Assembly (NCBI GenBank): GCA_029531795.1
Contig: JAPEIS010000010.1
Span: 434,001-498,000, forward strand
Direction: 5' to 3'
DNA length: 64,000 bases
Source of the DNA: Sclerotinia nivalis
Taxonomy: Eukaryota > Ascomycota > Leotiomycetes > Helotiales > Sclerotiniaceae
In this document: piece after piece, positions 42,634 to 55,343 of the stretch
How positions within the stretch are numbered: position 1 is the stretch's first letter
Layout of the letters: each line of letters opens with the position of its first letter
The notes under the pieces: generated by a model
Database searches by the model: none
Told to the model about the DNA's origin: nothing
The model's input: the letters and a program-made list of their open reading frames with translations, nothing else
Position numbers and translations under genes: made by a program

Positions 42634-43839
42634 TCAAGGTAACGCCCTCATAACACCCTCGAATGCCACAAGCGCAACCGCATTCGCCGGAAACGCCCTC
42701 AAAAAACACGGTAAAAATCCCCTCCAATATCCCTTCCATCCATTCTCCCTATAAACCGCCGTAGCAGCACTTTTCCAATTCGGGAACCTTCTAACTCCGT
42801 CCCCTAATCCGCCTGCTAATGGATCTGTCATGATTCGCTGTTTAACTACGTCACTGGGATAACTCGTCATCCAAAAAACTTGTGCTGAGAGACCTCCCGC
42901 CCAAAAATTAACGGCGGGTGTACTGAGAGATGTGTGTTCGGAGAGGAGACGCGTGAATACATCGTAGGAACCCCACCAAAAGAAGAAGAAAGAGCGAAAG
43001 AATAGAGTAGCGCCAAGTCCATGGTAAAGGCCTGTTATACCATGGTATCGATAGATTTTACGGGCGCAGTCGATGGGACCGCTATATAGACGCTCGGATT
43101 TCTTACTCGAGTATTGGATTTGCAGACGTGCTTTTAGATGTTCGACAGGAGCGGCGATGAAACTAACAGTTGCACCGGCCATGACTCCGGCGAGGGCGTG
43201 GCCTAAAGAGGGTAGTTTGTGTATTTGTGAGGGATCTGTGAGGAGGGTGTCGGGACGGGCGAGACTGGATGGGGTGGCGGCCATGCGGGAGGGGGAAAAC
43301 AGGGTTTGATGTAGGAATTTGCGGTAGAAGGTTAAGGAACCGAGCATTATGCTGTCCATGAACATCCAGCCTACTAAGGGGGGAGTAGCGCCTTTGTAGA
43401 GACCAGTGAAACCTTCATTGCGAAGGGTGAGAAGGAGACATTGTAGTGGCCCGTTGAATTGGGATGAGGTAGAGGTTTGAAGACGGACTTTTATGGTATC
43501 GAATGGATGTCCAACTGTTAAAAGTATACTATTAGCATTCGATCTTAACTTTCTCATGAAACAGATATTCCAATTGACAATTGCAATCGCAATCGCAATC
43601 GCAATCGCATGCACCAAACCATGCGAAATCCCCAAATCTAAACATCCCCAAAGCACAAACAAAAAACCACAATTTACCATACCAGTAAGTTTCGAAACCC
43701 CCGAAAACACACCCGCGACAAATCCTCTATAATTCTTCGCCTCTCTCTTCTTTTCCACCGTTTTCTCCCCGGCATCTATACTCCCTCCAACTCCTCCTAT
43801 CTGCAACGGCGACTTTGTGGCCGATTCACTCGTAGCCAT
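42634..43839 (-). CDS. Mitochondrial carrier (SLC25 family), substrate unknown
   Basis: Exons (minus strand): 43839-43683 and 43514-42634; 345 residues. The three SLC25 repeats each show the Px[DE]xx[KR] signature: GHPFDTIKVRLQT, AAPVEHLKARLQIQY and SYPSDVVKQRIMTD. Six membrane helices are expected, in the mitochondrial inner membrane. The N-terminal 35 residues are a hydrophilic extension before YRGFVAGVFSGVSKLT. The residues facing the transport cavity were not assigned, so the substrate (amino acid, carnitine or other anion) is open. The 168-nt intron is a multiple of three with no stop, so unspliced mRNA would also be translatable. The splice model is preferred because it joins SKLT-VGHPFDTIK exactly as in other carriers. 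Confidence 0.9.
   Translation of the reverse strand: MATSESATKSPLQIGGVGGSIDAGEKTVEKKREAKNYRGFVAGVFSGVSKLTGMVNCGFLFVLWGCLDLGISHGLVHAIAIAIAIAIVNWNICFMRKLRSNANSILLTVGHPFDTIKVRLQTSTSSQFNGPLQCLLLTLRNEGFTGLYKGATPPLVGWMFMDSIMLGSLTFYRKFLHQTLFSPSRMAATPSSLARPDTLLTDPSQIHKLPSLGHALAGVMAGATVSFIAAPVEHLKARLQIQYSSKKSERLYSGPIDCARKIYRYHGITGLYHGLGATLFFRSFFFFWWGSYDVFTRLLSEHTSLSTPAVNFWAGGLSAQVFWMTSYPSDVVKQRIMTDPLAGGLGDGVRRFPNWKSAATAVYRENGWKGYWRGFLPCFLRAFPANAVALVAFEGVMRALP
43582..43609. repeat. (GCAATC)n hexanucleotide repeat in an intron
   Basis: Four perfect GCAATC units followed by a GCATGC variant lie inside the intron of the mitochondrial carrier gene. On the minus strand it would encode alternating Ala-Ile if retained. 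Confidence 0.85.
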
Positions 43840-44740
43840 ATTTTCGAGTGCCTGTATAGGCTATTCGAACACGAGTATGCGACTCTGTTGCAAACATTAA
43901 GTCTTATCTACTCCCGTTCAAACTTCACAAATCGCAATGAGCAGATAGAAAGATATGAGTAAGGCCGATTGAGCTGGCTTATTAAAACAGCGATTGAGAC
44001 ATAGGAATCGTAGGATATTCCTTATGTGCCTCGATTTGTTCAGCTGTGCAGCAAGGGTCTTGGATCAGAGCATGGATTAATAATAGATTTCTTCTGGTCT
44101 ATTTGATCTATTTGAATGGATGACGGGTTGAAAGTCTGAGAGTAAAAGTGGTGGACATGGATTTGAAGATTTATCTGGCGAGATCGGAATTGAGTTTGTT
44201 TACCATTCAAAATTTTAGAGTACACCTCTTATCGAGAAAAATCGATAATATACCAGGTTTTCATTGGTTGGATAAGCAATACTTAAAGGATCACATTAGA
44301 TGATTTAATAAGAAAGAAGAACAAAAATTTTAATTAGGAATTGAATGATTGATGGAAGTGGGGGAAGTTTCCAGCATCCCGAAAAAACTGTCAACTAAAA
44401 GTACTAACTACTAACTACTAATTACCAACTACTAACTACTAATTACTAACTATTAATTACTAACCACTAACTACTAACTACTATTTTTCATTTCAAATAC
44501 TTGAGGTTTGCGATCGATATTTATAGATAAGGTAAGTAACATGGTGAATCTGCCACAATCGGCCCCTTTGGACCTTTGAGTCTTTCTTTCCTTACCTTAC
44601 TTTTATTGTTAGTATTTAAAAGTGATTGCTAAAGTATTGAATACTTTAACCGTTTATTTATACTTTTAATTAATATATACCATCTGATACCCATATATCT
44701 CAACAACAAAATCTTCAAAGTTGATTGACATTTCAGGAAA
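43840..44740. other. Divergent promoter region of carrier and GT8 genes
   Basis: 901 bp between outward-facing genes. No further gene seen. It contains an ACTAACT-type repeat (44403-44483) and AT-rich DNA. Confidence 0.55.
44403..44483. repeat. Degenerate ACTAACTACTAA microsatellite
   Basis: About 80 bp of imperfect ACTAACTACTAATTACTAAC units, 250 bp upstream of the GT8 start. Simple-sequence expansion is the likely origin. Confidence 0.85.
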
Positions 44741-45860
44741 ATGACATCTTCCGAACGAGTCACGGAGTCCAAAAAGGGTATGTTTATTGTTCACTACCTC
44801 AAGAATTATTGGCTTATACTCAACTGATCATATCCCGTCTCTTATGTTGACTTTCACTAACAACCTCTTCTCGGTAGTCTGGACAACCCTCATAACTAAC
44901 ACCGCCTACCTCTCTGGTCTTCTAACCCTCGACTACTCCCTCAAAAAACATAATTCCAAATATCCTCTCGTAGCTCTCTACACGGATGCCTTTCCCCCCG
45001 AAGGCCACGCCGCTCTTGAAGCGCGTGGAATTCCGAAACAGCGCATCGAATATCTCCTTCCCAAAAACGGTGGAAAAGATTATTCCAACGATCCCCGTTT
45101 CTACGATTGCTGGTCCAAACTCGCACCATTCAGTTTAATCGAATATGAACGCGTGGTACAACTTGATAGCGACATGTTGGTACTGCAAAATATGGATGAG
45201 TTAATGGAGATGGATCTTGATGCGCCAGAGATGGCGGGGAAGGGGGATAGAGTTTTTGCAGCGGGGCATGCCTGTGTTTGTAATCCGTTGAAGAAAAAAC
45301 ATTATCCTGCTGATTGGTATGTTCTTTTTTTCCCCCCTCAACATCATTCCTGGTATGAAAATTGGATATACTAACAAAAACCCAGGATCCCCGAAAACTG
45401 CGCATTCACATCCCAGCACAACACCCCAGACGTAGCACAAACCACTGGTCCACCACCCAGCACCTCACCCCTCGGTTTCATGAATGGCGGTCTCCAAGTC
45501 GTAAATCCCTCTTCAGGAGTCTACAACGCTATCCTCGATCATCTCGCCTCAGACGCAGCAATCAATATGGATTTTGCAGATCAATCTCTTCTCTCTGACT
45601 TATTCAAAGATCGCTGGGTCCCACTTCCTTATATTTATAATGCACTTAAGACGTTGAAATGGGAGGGTGTCCATCCACAGATCTGGAGGGATGACAAGGT
45701 GAAGAATATTCATTATATTTTAGCGCCGAAACCATGGGATGAGATGGATGAAGAGGGAAATTTTATAGGGAAGGATGGTACGCATGCATGGTGGGTAACG
45801 CATAATCAAGAGAGATTGAGGGGAGAAAAGGAGAGGGGAATTAAGGTTGATGGGTTTTAG
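44741..45860 (+). CDS. Glycosyltransferase family 8 protein (galactinol synthase/glycogenin-like)
   Basis: Exons: 44741-44777, 44878-45316, 45386-45860; 316 residues. GT8 landmarks are VWTTLITNTAYLSGLLTLDY at the N-terminus, YPLVALYTDAFPPEG, RVVQLDSDMLVLQNMDEL with the metal-binding Asp109-x-Asp111, the FMNGGLQVVNPS segment, FADQSLLSDLFKDRWVPLPYIYNALKTL and a late HYILAPKPWDE motif. Such enzymes transfer a sugar from a UDP-sugar with retention of configuration. The acceptor cannot be told from sequence; the resemblance is closer to galactinol-synthase-like proteins than to autoglycosylating glycogenin. No signal peptide or membrane helix is present, so a cytosolic site is likely. A 14-G run follows the stop within 15 bp. 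Confidence 0.9.
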
Positions 45861-48800
45861 ACGGGTGGTTTTGGGGGGGGGGGGGGTTAATGATTGGGAG
45901 ATAGGTAGATGGGTATGGGCGCAACTGGTTACTGGGCCATGATGCTGCTTGGCATGCAAATGAACATCGATATCGATGAACTTAGATGGAAATTAGAATA
46001 GTCCTTCATAAACTTTATTTCGCAAATCATTACCAATTCGCTTTCTTGAGGGTGAAATACCTTGGTTATCATCTACATACATATATAAGATCTTTAACCT
46101 TAACCTTATGGTTGATTGGTTAGAACACTTTGGGATATATTACTTCTTTACTTGTTTGTTTACTTACTAATTGATAAATAAATTAAGGATTCTGAGTTGA
46201 TACTGTAGGTGTTAGGTGGGAGGTGGTAGGCATATGTATGAGGGCAGGATTTATATTTTTGGATGTTGGATTGGGTATTGGACCGGGAGTTGGATTGGGA
46301 GTTGGATTGGGAGTTGGGTGTTGGATGGGGTTGTTGAATGGAGAATGGGGGGATGGGGGGATGGGGTCAGAGAAGGGGGTTAAGTGGAGGGGATGAAGGA
46401 GGCAGAAAAAATGATTGTAGAATATGCATATGTATGCGTATTCTTTATGGTTGTTTGATGTATGATTGCTGGGTGTAAGGTGGGTTGTGAGGTTATGAGG
46501 TTGTGGGGGAGGAAGTGAGGAGGGGATGGGGGGGGGAATAGGAGGGGTTAGTGAGGGAGTAGAGAGGGGAAGGAGTAGGAATGGGGAGGGGAATAAGAAG
46601 ATAAGAAGGAAAAAGTGAAAAGAGGAGAGGTATGAATGAGGAAGTGATTAGAAAGTGGGAAAGTGAATTAGAGAACGGGGAAAAGGTTAGACAAGTGTAT
46701 AGCCGAGGAAAGAAAGGAGAAGGAAAATTGATGCATGTTTTAAATCTCCCTGAGGATACCCCGATCAGCATCAGTACTTAGTTTGTCTCAGTCAATTTTA
46801 TTTTCGTATCAGCCTACCAGATTTTTGAACACCCGGCAAATATTATCTAGAAATAAGATGCGAGGTGGAAGATGTGATGCGGGGAGATGCGGTGCAGAAG
46901 ATGAGATGTGAGAATTACCTGGATAGTAGTGTCAGCGCAGAGCTCATGGATCTCTTTAGCTATACCGTCGTTTTGCCATTCAGTCGTTTTGCCATTCATT
47001 TTGGGACACAGTGAGTGGGATTACTTAAATAGCAAATTATTAACACAATATCCGGGGGTATAGATACACAATAAAATCTTTGGTTAGGTACTCAGTACCT
47101 GGGGAGTTGATAGTAAAGAAGCGAGAGAGATTGAGGAGGAGGTGGTGAAGGAGGTGGTAGAGAAAATGCAGATATATATATTAGATGAGAGTATGTTTTC
47201 AATGAATTATTGATCTAAAGAAGCTGAAGACTTCTTTTTTCTCGTATATCTGTTTTAAAAGTATTGGGTAGCTGGAAATTGATATCGTCTGGTTTGTTGG
47301 AGCTGAAATTGGAGCTCGAGTTGAAGCTGGATGCTATGGATCTTGTTGAATTTGGTTTTAACCTGGATTGTTGACTATTGAGTAGATATTAAATACTATA
47401 AAACAAATTGAATAACAAATATGTACTAACCCTTTTTAATCACAAATCTAGCTAATGAAAGCGACACTATAGTTGGTACAGTCTGCTAGGGGCGTGGATA
47501 TCTTTTGGTTGATATGGTTATGAGGCGTTGGATTAAGGAGTTTTGTTGTATGTCTTATTTTGATAGTAATAACATATAGATATTTTCCTGATCGATTGAA
47601 CGCGGATGGGTTGGAAATACCTCTTAGGTAAATGTTCATTGTCCAATTCCTATTCAATCCTTTTCTATTCATGAAGATATCTGCTATTTAGCTTTTATAG
47701 CTTGACCAAATCCTCATATGGATAAGTAAAGGAAACAAATCCTCCTCCTGCGCTCCTCTAACTTTCCCTCCAACATCTTAATTCCTCGTCCAATTTCCTG
47801 AAATCGCAATAGTGCTTTTGTAACCACATCCCATTCCATTTCTGCTTAAAATAGAATTGGAGCAAGAACAATTACACTTCACACTTATTTATATGCCTCA
47901 AACCACTCGTGAGTTTCCCCATATCATCTCTAAGCTCCTACATCTTTTCGAGTGACGACTAGTCTAAGAAAGGACTCAGAAGTAAAGTCAAACTCGGAAA
48001 TAGTTTCCGGCCAGTCCGGCGGGGTACTTTGCACTATCCCATGGAAATACCATTGGCACCCAATCTGCAAGGTACCTAAGGGGTCGAGTCAAGTCTAGAA
48101 CTATATTAGGTATCATTGGTCCTTGGAGATGGAATAAAGGATTCAAAATGATTTCCCACTTTCTTTCCGTTATATGAATGCGTGTTTGTGAATGTGAAGT
48201 AGATTTCTCGCCAATATTGTTTGGCTTAGGAAGACTTGTAAAGACCTCACTTGAGATCTATGGCTCCCGAAACCTATCAAGTTCATCACATATTGCTACT
48301 TGAGATTCTACTATGCCGTCGGACCGAAGCTTATAACTAAGTACGGAAATGCCGCTCCGAACATAAAACAGAACGACGGCTGATCTATTCAAGCCAAGGT
48401 CTCAACTTCGGTCAGCAATCCATTCAATCGCGCACAATCGAATCGAGATATTCATTATTATGTTATTCTTGGAAAATCGGCGAGAAGGAGAAAAGTCCAA
48501 TAGATGAAGTTGATGGCAGATGACCTAATTGGTAGCTGCGGCTAGCTGTAACCTTGATCTTGCCAAACATAGGCTAAATTCGCAAACACTGTTACACCTT
48601 TCTCCACGATTTTCATCCCCAGATTCTCTCCGCATTTTCATATCAGCCTTAAGTTTATGCTTAGGGGTTCTTGGAGGTATTTGTGTAACTTCAAGAGGCT
48701 CAATTTTAATTGTTGCACATTATCTAGTAGACTCGAAAGAGCCAACGTACAAATCCTGATCCTAGAACCTCATTCTTTTCTCTCTCTGCTCGAGTTCTCT

Positions 48801-49516
48801 AATTGAGCTGGCATTTAGCTATTGCCGGTTGTTCCTTCATGTCGCAATTGTTTGAAATCTTCCGGGTCTACTCCGTACATAATACATGACCACGGAATAA
48901 TCACGTTCTTGTTATCCACTCTGCAATGCAATAAATAACTTCAACCCCACAAAATCCACTTTCCGTCAAGATGACAGGCGATATAACAGATCATATGGCA
49001 AGTTGCAGCAGTCCCACATAGCACATGATGTGAGAGACTCTCTAACGGGCCGTTGCTCCTTAGTCTCTCAGGTACGTACCTGGGAAAGGTAATATCTTTA
49101 ATTTAAAATTGGGTTTGAGTGAGTTTCCGTAAATTAACATGATTGGGTCCTTAATACTACTTTAATTCGTCGTTATAGGAGAAACATTCTTAATACATTT
49201 ATTTCATCCAATGGGATCTTGTGGGTTCCTGTCAAGGATTAATTATAGTAATGTTGTCTACGATCAATCCGTGAAACTTTTTGTTGTCCACTCAGGCTAT
49301 ACAAACTACACTGGCAAGCCGGCGCCGGACTTCCGTTATTGATATTGGGAGGCGATTTGCATATAGAGAATATGGGTGTTTGTTGGTCTGCCAAAATGAA
49401 CATGGCCAAGGTTACTAGTCACGTCCCAGTTCGACTGATATAAAGGTTCGTTCGTTCCTTTGAAATTTTGAGCATCTAACCGCACACAATCTTTACTTCT
49501 TCCATTATCTTTTAAA
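45861..49516. other. Gene-poor region upstream of the GH6 cellulase
   Basis: 3.7 kb without a supportable gene. It contains a 14-G run (45873-45886), purine-rich low-complexity DNA (about 46200-46720) and AT-rich DNA. Frames such as 46493-46771 (-) and 48529-48759 (+) show no domain. The last few hundred bases are the promoter of the GH6 gene. Confidence 0.6.
49439..49444 (+). promoter_or_regulatory. Candidate TATA box of the GH6 gene
   Basis: TATAAA lies 73 bp upstream of the start codon, in line with a strongly inducible gene. Assignment rests on motif and position only. Confidence 0.45.
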
Positions 49517-51154
49517 ATGGGTTTCAAGAATGTTCTCCTCGCTGCCGCTGCAGTAGCACCTACTGTGTATGCTCAGGGCGCTGCTTATGCACAATGTAAG
49601 TCATCATGCTCCAGTTGGTATGGAACTGGCGTTAACATAGAATTTAGGTGGTGGTCAAGGCTGGACTGGCGCAACAACTTGTGTTGCAGGATACACCTGT
49701 AGTTATAATAATGCATACTATTCTCAATGTGTACCTGGCTCTGGGGGTTCCTCATCATCGAGTTCCCGCCCAGTAACTTCCGCTCCTACAACAATCATCA
49801 CATCCACCACGAAAGCTTCCACGACCACAGGTGGCAGTGCGACGACAACAGCAGCACCAGCCGTTGGCAACCCATTTTCAGGCAAAGCACTTTACGTAAA
49901 TCCATACTATGCTTCTGAGATTTCCGCAAGTGCTATTCCTTCACTCACTGGGGCCATGGCCACTAAAGCTGCCGCGGTAGCAAAAGTTCCGACCTTTTTT
50001 TGGCTGTAAGTTATTTTCTTCAATCAGATGATGAATGTGAAAGCTAATAAGCTCAGTGATACCGCAGCTAAAGTTCCAGTGATGGGAACCTACCTTTCCA
50101 ATATTCGAGCCTTAAATCAGGCAGGAGCAAACCCACCAGTTGCCGGTACTTTCGTGGTTTACGATTTACCTGACAGAGATTGTGCAGCAGCCGCTTCCAA
50201 TGGAGAATACAGCATTGCAAACGGTGGCGTGGCGAATTACAAAGCTTATATCGATTCAATCGTTGCTATTCTCAAGACCTATTCTGACACTAGCGTTATT
50301 CTAATCATCGGTAAGTTAACTCTTGATCTTTAACTCAAGGAGATCGGCGATTGACAATTTAATAGAGCCGGACTCGTTGGCAAATCTAGTTACCAACCTA
50401 AATGTTCAAAAATGTGCCAATGCACAGGCAGCTTATCTAGAATGTACCGAATATGCCATCTCAAACTTGAACCTACCAAACGTCTCTATGTACTTGGATG
50501 CTGGACATGCTGGTTGGTTAGGATGGTCTGCAAACATTGGTCCAGCTGCACAGCTCTTTGGTCAAGTCTACAAAGCCGCAGGAAGCCCATCTCAAGTCAG
50601 AGGTCTTGCAACTAATGTAGCAAACTATAATGCTTGGACTAGCAGCAGTTGCCCATCTTATACCTCCGGCGACTCAAACTGCAACGAGAAATTGTACATC
50701 AATGCTCTTGCTCCACTTTTGACAGCACAAGGATTCCCAGCTCATTTCATCATGGACACCAGTAAGTCAAATGTTCGATAAGCTTCCTTCCGGATGAAGT
50801 TAACGGTAGAAATAGGTCGCAATGGAGTTCAACCAACCGCTCAACAGGCATGGGGAGATTGGTGTAATGTCATCGGAACCGGATTTGGTGTTCGACCTAC
50901 CACCAACACCGGAGATGCCTTGGAAGATGCTTTTGTCTGGGTCAAACCTGGTGGAGAAGCCGATGTTTGTTTTCCCCTTTCATACTTCAATCTTTCGTTT
51001 ACTAATTTTGTAAAAGGGTACTTCAAATACAACAGCAGCTCGATACGATTTCCACTGCGGTCTCTCAGATGCGCTTCAACCGGCTCCGGAAGCTGGTACT
51101 TGGTTCCAAGCTTACTTTGCGCAATTACTCACCAATGCTAACCCTAGCTTTTAA
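49517..51154 (+). CDS. GH6 cellobiohydrolase II with N-terminal CBM1 (Cel6A-type)
   Basis: Exons: 49517-49595, 49648-50005, 50057-50310, 50366-50761, 50816-50964, 51017-51154; 457 residues. A signal peptide ([20 protein letters not shown]) leads to a CBM1 cellulose-binding module across intron 1 ([25 protein letters not shown]), a Ser/Thr linker, and a GH6 catalytic domain. Landmarks are [46 protein letters not shown] (loop with the proton-donor Asp), [25 protein letters not shown] and [13 protein letters not shown]. It is an inverting exo-enzyme that releases cellobiose from the non-reducing ends of crystalline cellulose, secreted outside the cell. Text is close to Trichoderma Cel6A. It is likely induced by cellulose and repressed by glucose. 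It lies 2.3 kb upstream of a GH5 cellulase on the same strand. Confidence 0.97.
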
Positions 51155-53496
51155 ACTGAGGGACTTAGGATGAGGGGAGATGGGTCGCTGATGCATACAT
51201 TCTTTAAACGCAACACAGCACTGCATGGTCAATCGTTATGTCATATTTTCTACCTTAAAAGTTGTACATAAACTTCTACTTCTTTTCATCTGTATATATG
51301 AAATACAATTTTTTACGCCCGACAAAATCTTCGATATGATTAATTGATACCTTAATCATCTCTGTGAATATTTGCGTGTATGCGAAAATAAATCTCTCTT
51401 GGCTTTAGACTATTTCACGAACATATGGTATGGAAATGTCTCCAACTCTGACTAAAGTTAAAGGTAATTGTTCTTAATCTAATGGATCTGTCAGATTGAA
51501 TATTTGCAACAAATTCATCCTATCATATAATAGTATAGAATAGTATAGCATCGTATGATTAGCATCTTCACAAATACCACACAACGTTAACATCACAGAT
51601 AAACAGATCTAGATAAATAGATAAAACCCCAAATAAATAATCAACACCCCTATAAATCAGCACTCGGCTTACAGGCTTCCTCAGCTTATTATAAGGCTAT
51701 ATCTTTCTAATTTCTAAACACCATCCATCCATCATTATCATCTAGCGATTGCCACAACCAGCGAACACAAATTATAACATATAAAGACGATTTATCCTCC
51801 ATTAATTAACCACAATGTACTCTGTAGTACTCTAGACCCCGAGTTACAATCTAGATCTAGAAATAGAAATAGAAATTAAAGTTAATCCTCCGTTTAATTT
51901 ACATGCAGATATTAATGGTCTGGTGATAGTTCTACCGGTATACCGTACCGGAAATTTTGAGAAAGGATTGAAGTACGGAGTATAGGGTACAGGGCATGTA
52001 TGGATGGATGTATGTATGGAGTATATGTATGGATTAGGGACTAGAGACTAGGTATTAGGGATTAGGGACCAGAGCCTAGGAAAATCTAGATTGATGTGTG
52101 GAGTTTCTGGGGTTTTAGTCTTATAGCATGTAGAGGATGGTTGGTAGGGATATATATGAAGGATCCGGAAACGGGACGTTAGCGATATGAAGAACAGCAA
52201 TTGCAATCAATATGTTGTAGAACCATAATAGCCGAAATCCGGGGTATGTGGTAATTTCGGCAGGAACATGGATGTTATTTAACCACACCCCCTGGATGAA
52301 ATTGTGGCGTGTGAAGATTGTAAGTCTTACTTCCTATAGGCTACGAGAGCGAGGGTTGCTTTGGGTTATAACTTATATCGGTATTCGTACTGTCAGGAAG
52401 TATAAAACTCGAACGCTAGAGAAATCAGGTTCTTCCTCTTGTTATTGTGTATTTTTCTTGAAAGTTTACCATCTTCTGATATGTGCATAGAGTTTCGGAG
52501 TTTATATAGTTTCTGGCCGCACGAGTAAAATACCCGGGTAATTCCATGTGGTTTGAGGTTTAGTCAGGGTTAGGATTTTTCCGGGGGTGTGTTTAATCTG
52601 CTGGTGGATTTTATTAGGGAGTGTGAAAGTGGGATAGATAGATGCATAGATGTGAATAGATATGAAATAGTACTTATTTCTCCGCGCGTATTTTCTTGGT
52701 GTACTAATCTCTAGAATCATCTCATCTCATCACATCACATCACATACCTACCGAGTACTCCGTAAGGTTGCAATAAAACACAAATGCAGAACTTCCATCA
52801 CAACTCCCCTCCCACTAATCAACTCCAATCAACTCTACTCTAATCCACCGAACCCCAGTCCCAACCCCAACCCATACCATACCTATAGGTTACCTAGTAT
52901 ATCCCCACAAATTCCCCCAAGCATCCCTCTCCACAAAAAAAACCAAAAACAAAAACCAAAAACCAACACTTCCCGCAATCCCGCAATCCCGCCTCGGAAC
53001 CGCATCCCCTTTTTTCCGCCAACACATCACGAGATATTCATCCTGCTGACCAATTGAAATTTCATATATAAGAAACAGATTAATAGTTCAATGAACTAAT
53101 ATTTCCAGGGGAAATTTAGGATTTCGGGGGCTTATATGGAGTTTTGGCGGTGGAAGTTTGCGGGTCGGGGGTTTCGGTCCGTGAGTTTGGTTGGGATGTG
53201 GGAGATGGGGAATTTGGGAGTTCGGGATGTGGGTTTGGGTTTTGGGGGTAGGGTAGGGTATGGTTGATATTGAGAGGTGAGATAAATGAGAGGTAGGTGC
53301 GGTAAGGATTTGAGTGTTTTTGTATCTGGGGTATATAAATTTATCGTACATATATAAGTAGTAGTTCCCATCTAAAATTGAGGTTGTCTTTGAGTTTACA
53401 CCTATATCTTCCAGTTCCATCCCACTTATCTCTCTTCATCTTCATATTCACTCACCACTTCTTTCCTTTTCCTCTCATTACTCAAAGTTCCTCAAT
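51155..53496. other. Intergenic between two cellulase genes
   Basis: 2.3 kb, no gene seen. It holds AT-rich DNA, short CATCT/CACAT and CCAAAAA repeats (about 52720-52750 and 52935-52975) and, before the GH5 gene, a candidate CreA site and TATA box. Confidence 0.6.
53326..53340 (+). promoter_or_regulatory. Candidate CreA site and TATA box of the GH5 gene
   Basis: CTGGGG (53326-53331, fits the CreA consensus SYGGRG) directly precedes TATATAAAT (53332-53340), about 157-165 bp upstream of the start codon. CreA mediates glucose repression of cellulases in ascomycetes. The six-base CreA word is common, so this is weak evidence. Confidence 0.4.
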
Positions 53497-55343
53497 ATGA
53501 AGGTCCCAACACCTCTATACACCATCCTGCCACTAGTATCCACCGCCACAGCACAAGGCGCTGCCTACGCACAATGCGGAGGAAAAGGGTGGACGGGAAC
53601 TACAACTTGTGTCGGGGGTTATGTGTGTACTTATTCGAGTGAATATTATTCGCAATGTTTGCCTGGAACCGGTTAGTTTTTCCGTTACTCAAAGTTGACA
53701 TTTAACCTGTGGAAAAGTGGATGAATGAATCAAAGAAAGGAAGACGAAGTCTAACAAGTGGGAATATAGCGACCTTGACGACAATTACGAGTTCGAAGAC
53801 TAGTTCATCAGCAGCTCCAAGTTCAACTGGGAAGACGAAGTATAGTACGTTCATACAATCATTCTTTTCTTTCTAAAAAGACCCCAACAAGGGAATCTAT
53901 ACTAACATACTATAGTTGGAACCAACATTGCAGGGTTTGACTTCGGCTGCACAACAGACGGTACATGTATAACCAGCAAAGTCTACCCCGTACGCACCGC
54001 ACCTCTATCCCCTCCCTTCACCTCACACACCCACTAACCCTCTCTCCCACAGCCTCTAAGCAGCATACCCAACAATCCCGATGGCCTAGGTCAAATGTCC
54101 CACTTTGTCAAAAGCACCGGACACAATATATTCCGTCTCCCAGTGGGTTGGCAATACCTCGTGAACAATGTTCTCGGGGGTACACTCGACAGTAGCAATT
54201 CCGCCACGTATGATTCATTGGTTCAAGGATGTTTGGCAACGGGTGCTAGTTGCATAATTGATATTCATAATTATGCGCGATGGAATGGGGGGATTATTGG
54301 ACAGGGTGGACCGACCGATGCGCAGTTTGCGAGTTTGTGGAGTCAGTTGGCAAATAAGTATAAGGGGAATACGAAGGTTATTTTTGGGTTGATGAATGAA
54401 CCGCATGGTGTGTATTCCCAATTTCTGTTTTGGTGGTGGATGTGAAGTGTGGTGATTAGATTTGAAGGAAAGTGAATGTTGGATTTGTGTAATGCGACTG
54501 ACATAATCTGCCAGATATGCCAAATATAACCACCTGGGCAGCTTCAGTTCAAGCAGCGGTTACTGCTATTCGCCAAGCCGGTGCTACATCTACTATGCTT
54601 CTCCTTCCTGGTAGTGATGTAAGTATCATTACTTCACATTTTTCCCTTTAACCTCACCTGTCTCCTTTCCAATCTCTCTTCTGAATTGAAATTCCAACAT
54701 ACCTTAAATCCCGTTTCACACATCTCCCACCACATCACAACACTAATCTTGGACACCTCTAGTACACCTCTGCAGGATCCTTCATATCCGACGGCTCAGC
54801 AGCCGCCCTCTCCAAAGTCACCAATCCGGACGGCACAACCACGAACCTAATCTTCGACGTCCACAAGTATCTCGACTCCGATAACTCAGGAACCAATGCC
54901 GAATGCGTGACCAATAACATCGATAACGCATTCGCACCACTAGCAACCTGGTTACGAACAAATGGAAGACAGGCCATACTAACCGAGACAGGTGGTGGCA
55001 ATACCGCGAGTTGTGAGACGTATTTGTGTCAGGAGGTTGCTTATTTGAAGTACGTTTTTAAGTTTCTTTTGTCTTTGAAAGATTGGAACAACGAAAAGCT
55101 AACAATGATTCTACATAGTGCCAATTCCGATGTGTATTTGGGATATGTTGGGTGGTCTGCTGGAAGCTTCGATTCGACTTATAGTAAGTGGAATTGAAAC
55201 TCGTCTCAAAATTGTGGTGAGAACATATGGGATATGGACATGTACTGATATTGATGATAGTATTAACGGAGACACCCAATGGAAGTGGATCGTCTATGAC
55301 AGATCAAGCACTTGTTGCGGCTTGTCTTACTCGATCGAATTAG
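53497..55343 (+). CDS. GH5 endo-beta-1,4-glucanase with N-terminal CBM1 (Cel5A/EGII-type)
   Basis: Exons: 53497-53671, 53770-53844, 53916-53989, 54053-54407, 54515-54618, 54763-55049, 55119-55183, 55261-55343; 405 residues. A signal peptide precedes CBM1 ([25 protein letters not shown]), a short Ser/Thr linker, and a GH5 (subfamily 5-like) catalytic domain. Landmarks are [55 protein letters not shown] with acid/base Glu224, [14 protein letters not shown] and [10 protein letters not shown] with nucleophile Glu336. The enzyme cuts internal beta-1,4 bonds in cellulose with retention, in the secreted fraction. It is very close to Trichoderma EGII in text. It has a CBM1 nearly matching that of the GH6 neighbour. 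All joins restore conserved text, for example NEPH-DMPN and STY-ILTETP. Confidence 0.97.

Noticed and set aside
52020..52085. TTAGGG-like words suggesting an interstitial telomere
   Set aside because: Only scattered ATTAGGG/GACTAG units occur, not a tandem array.
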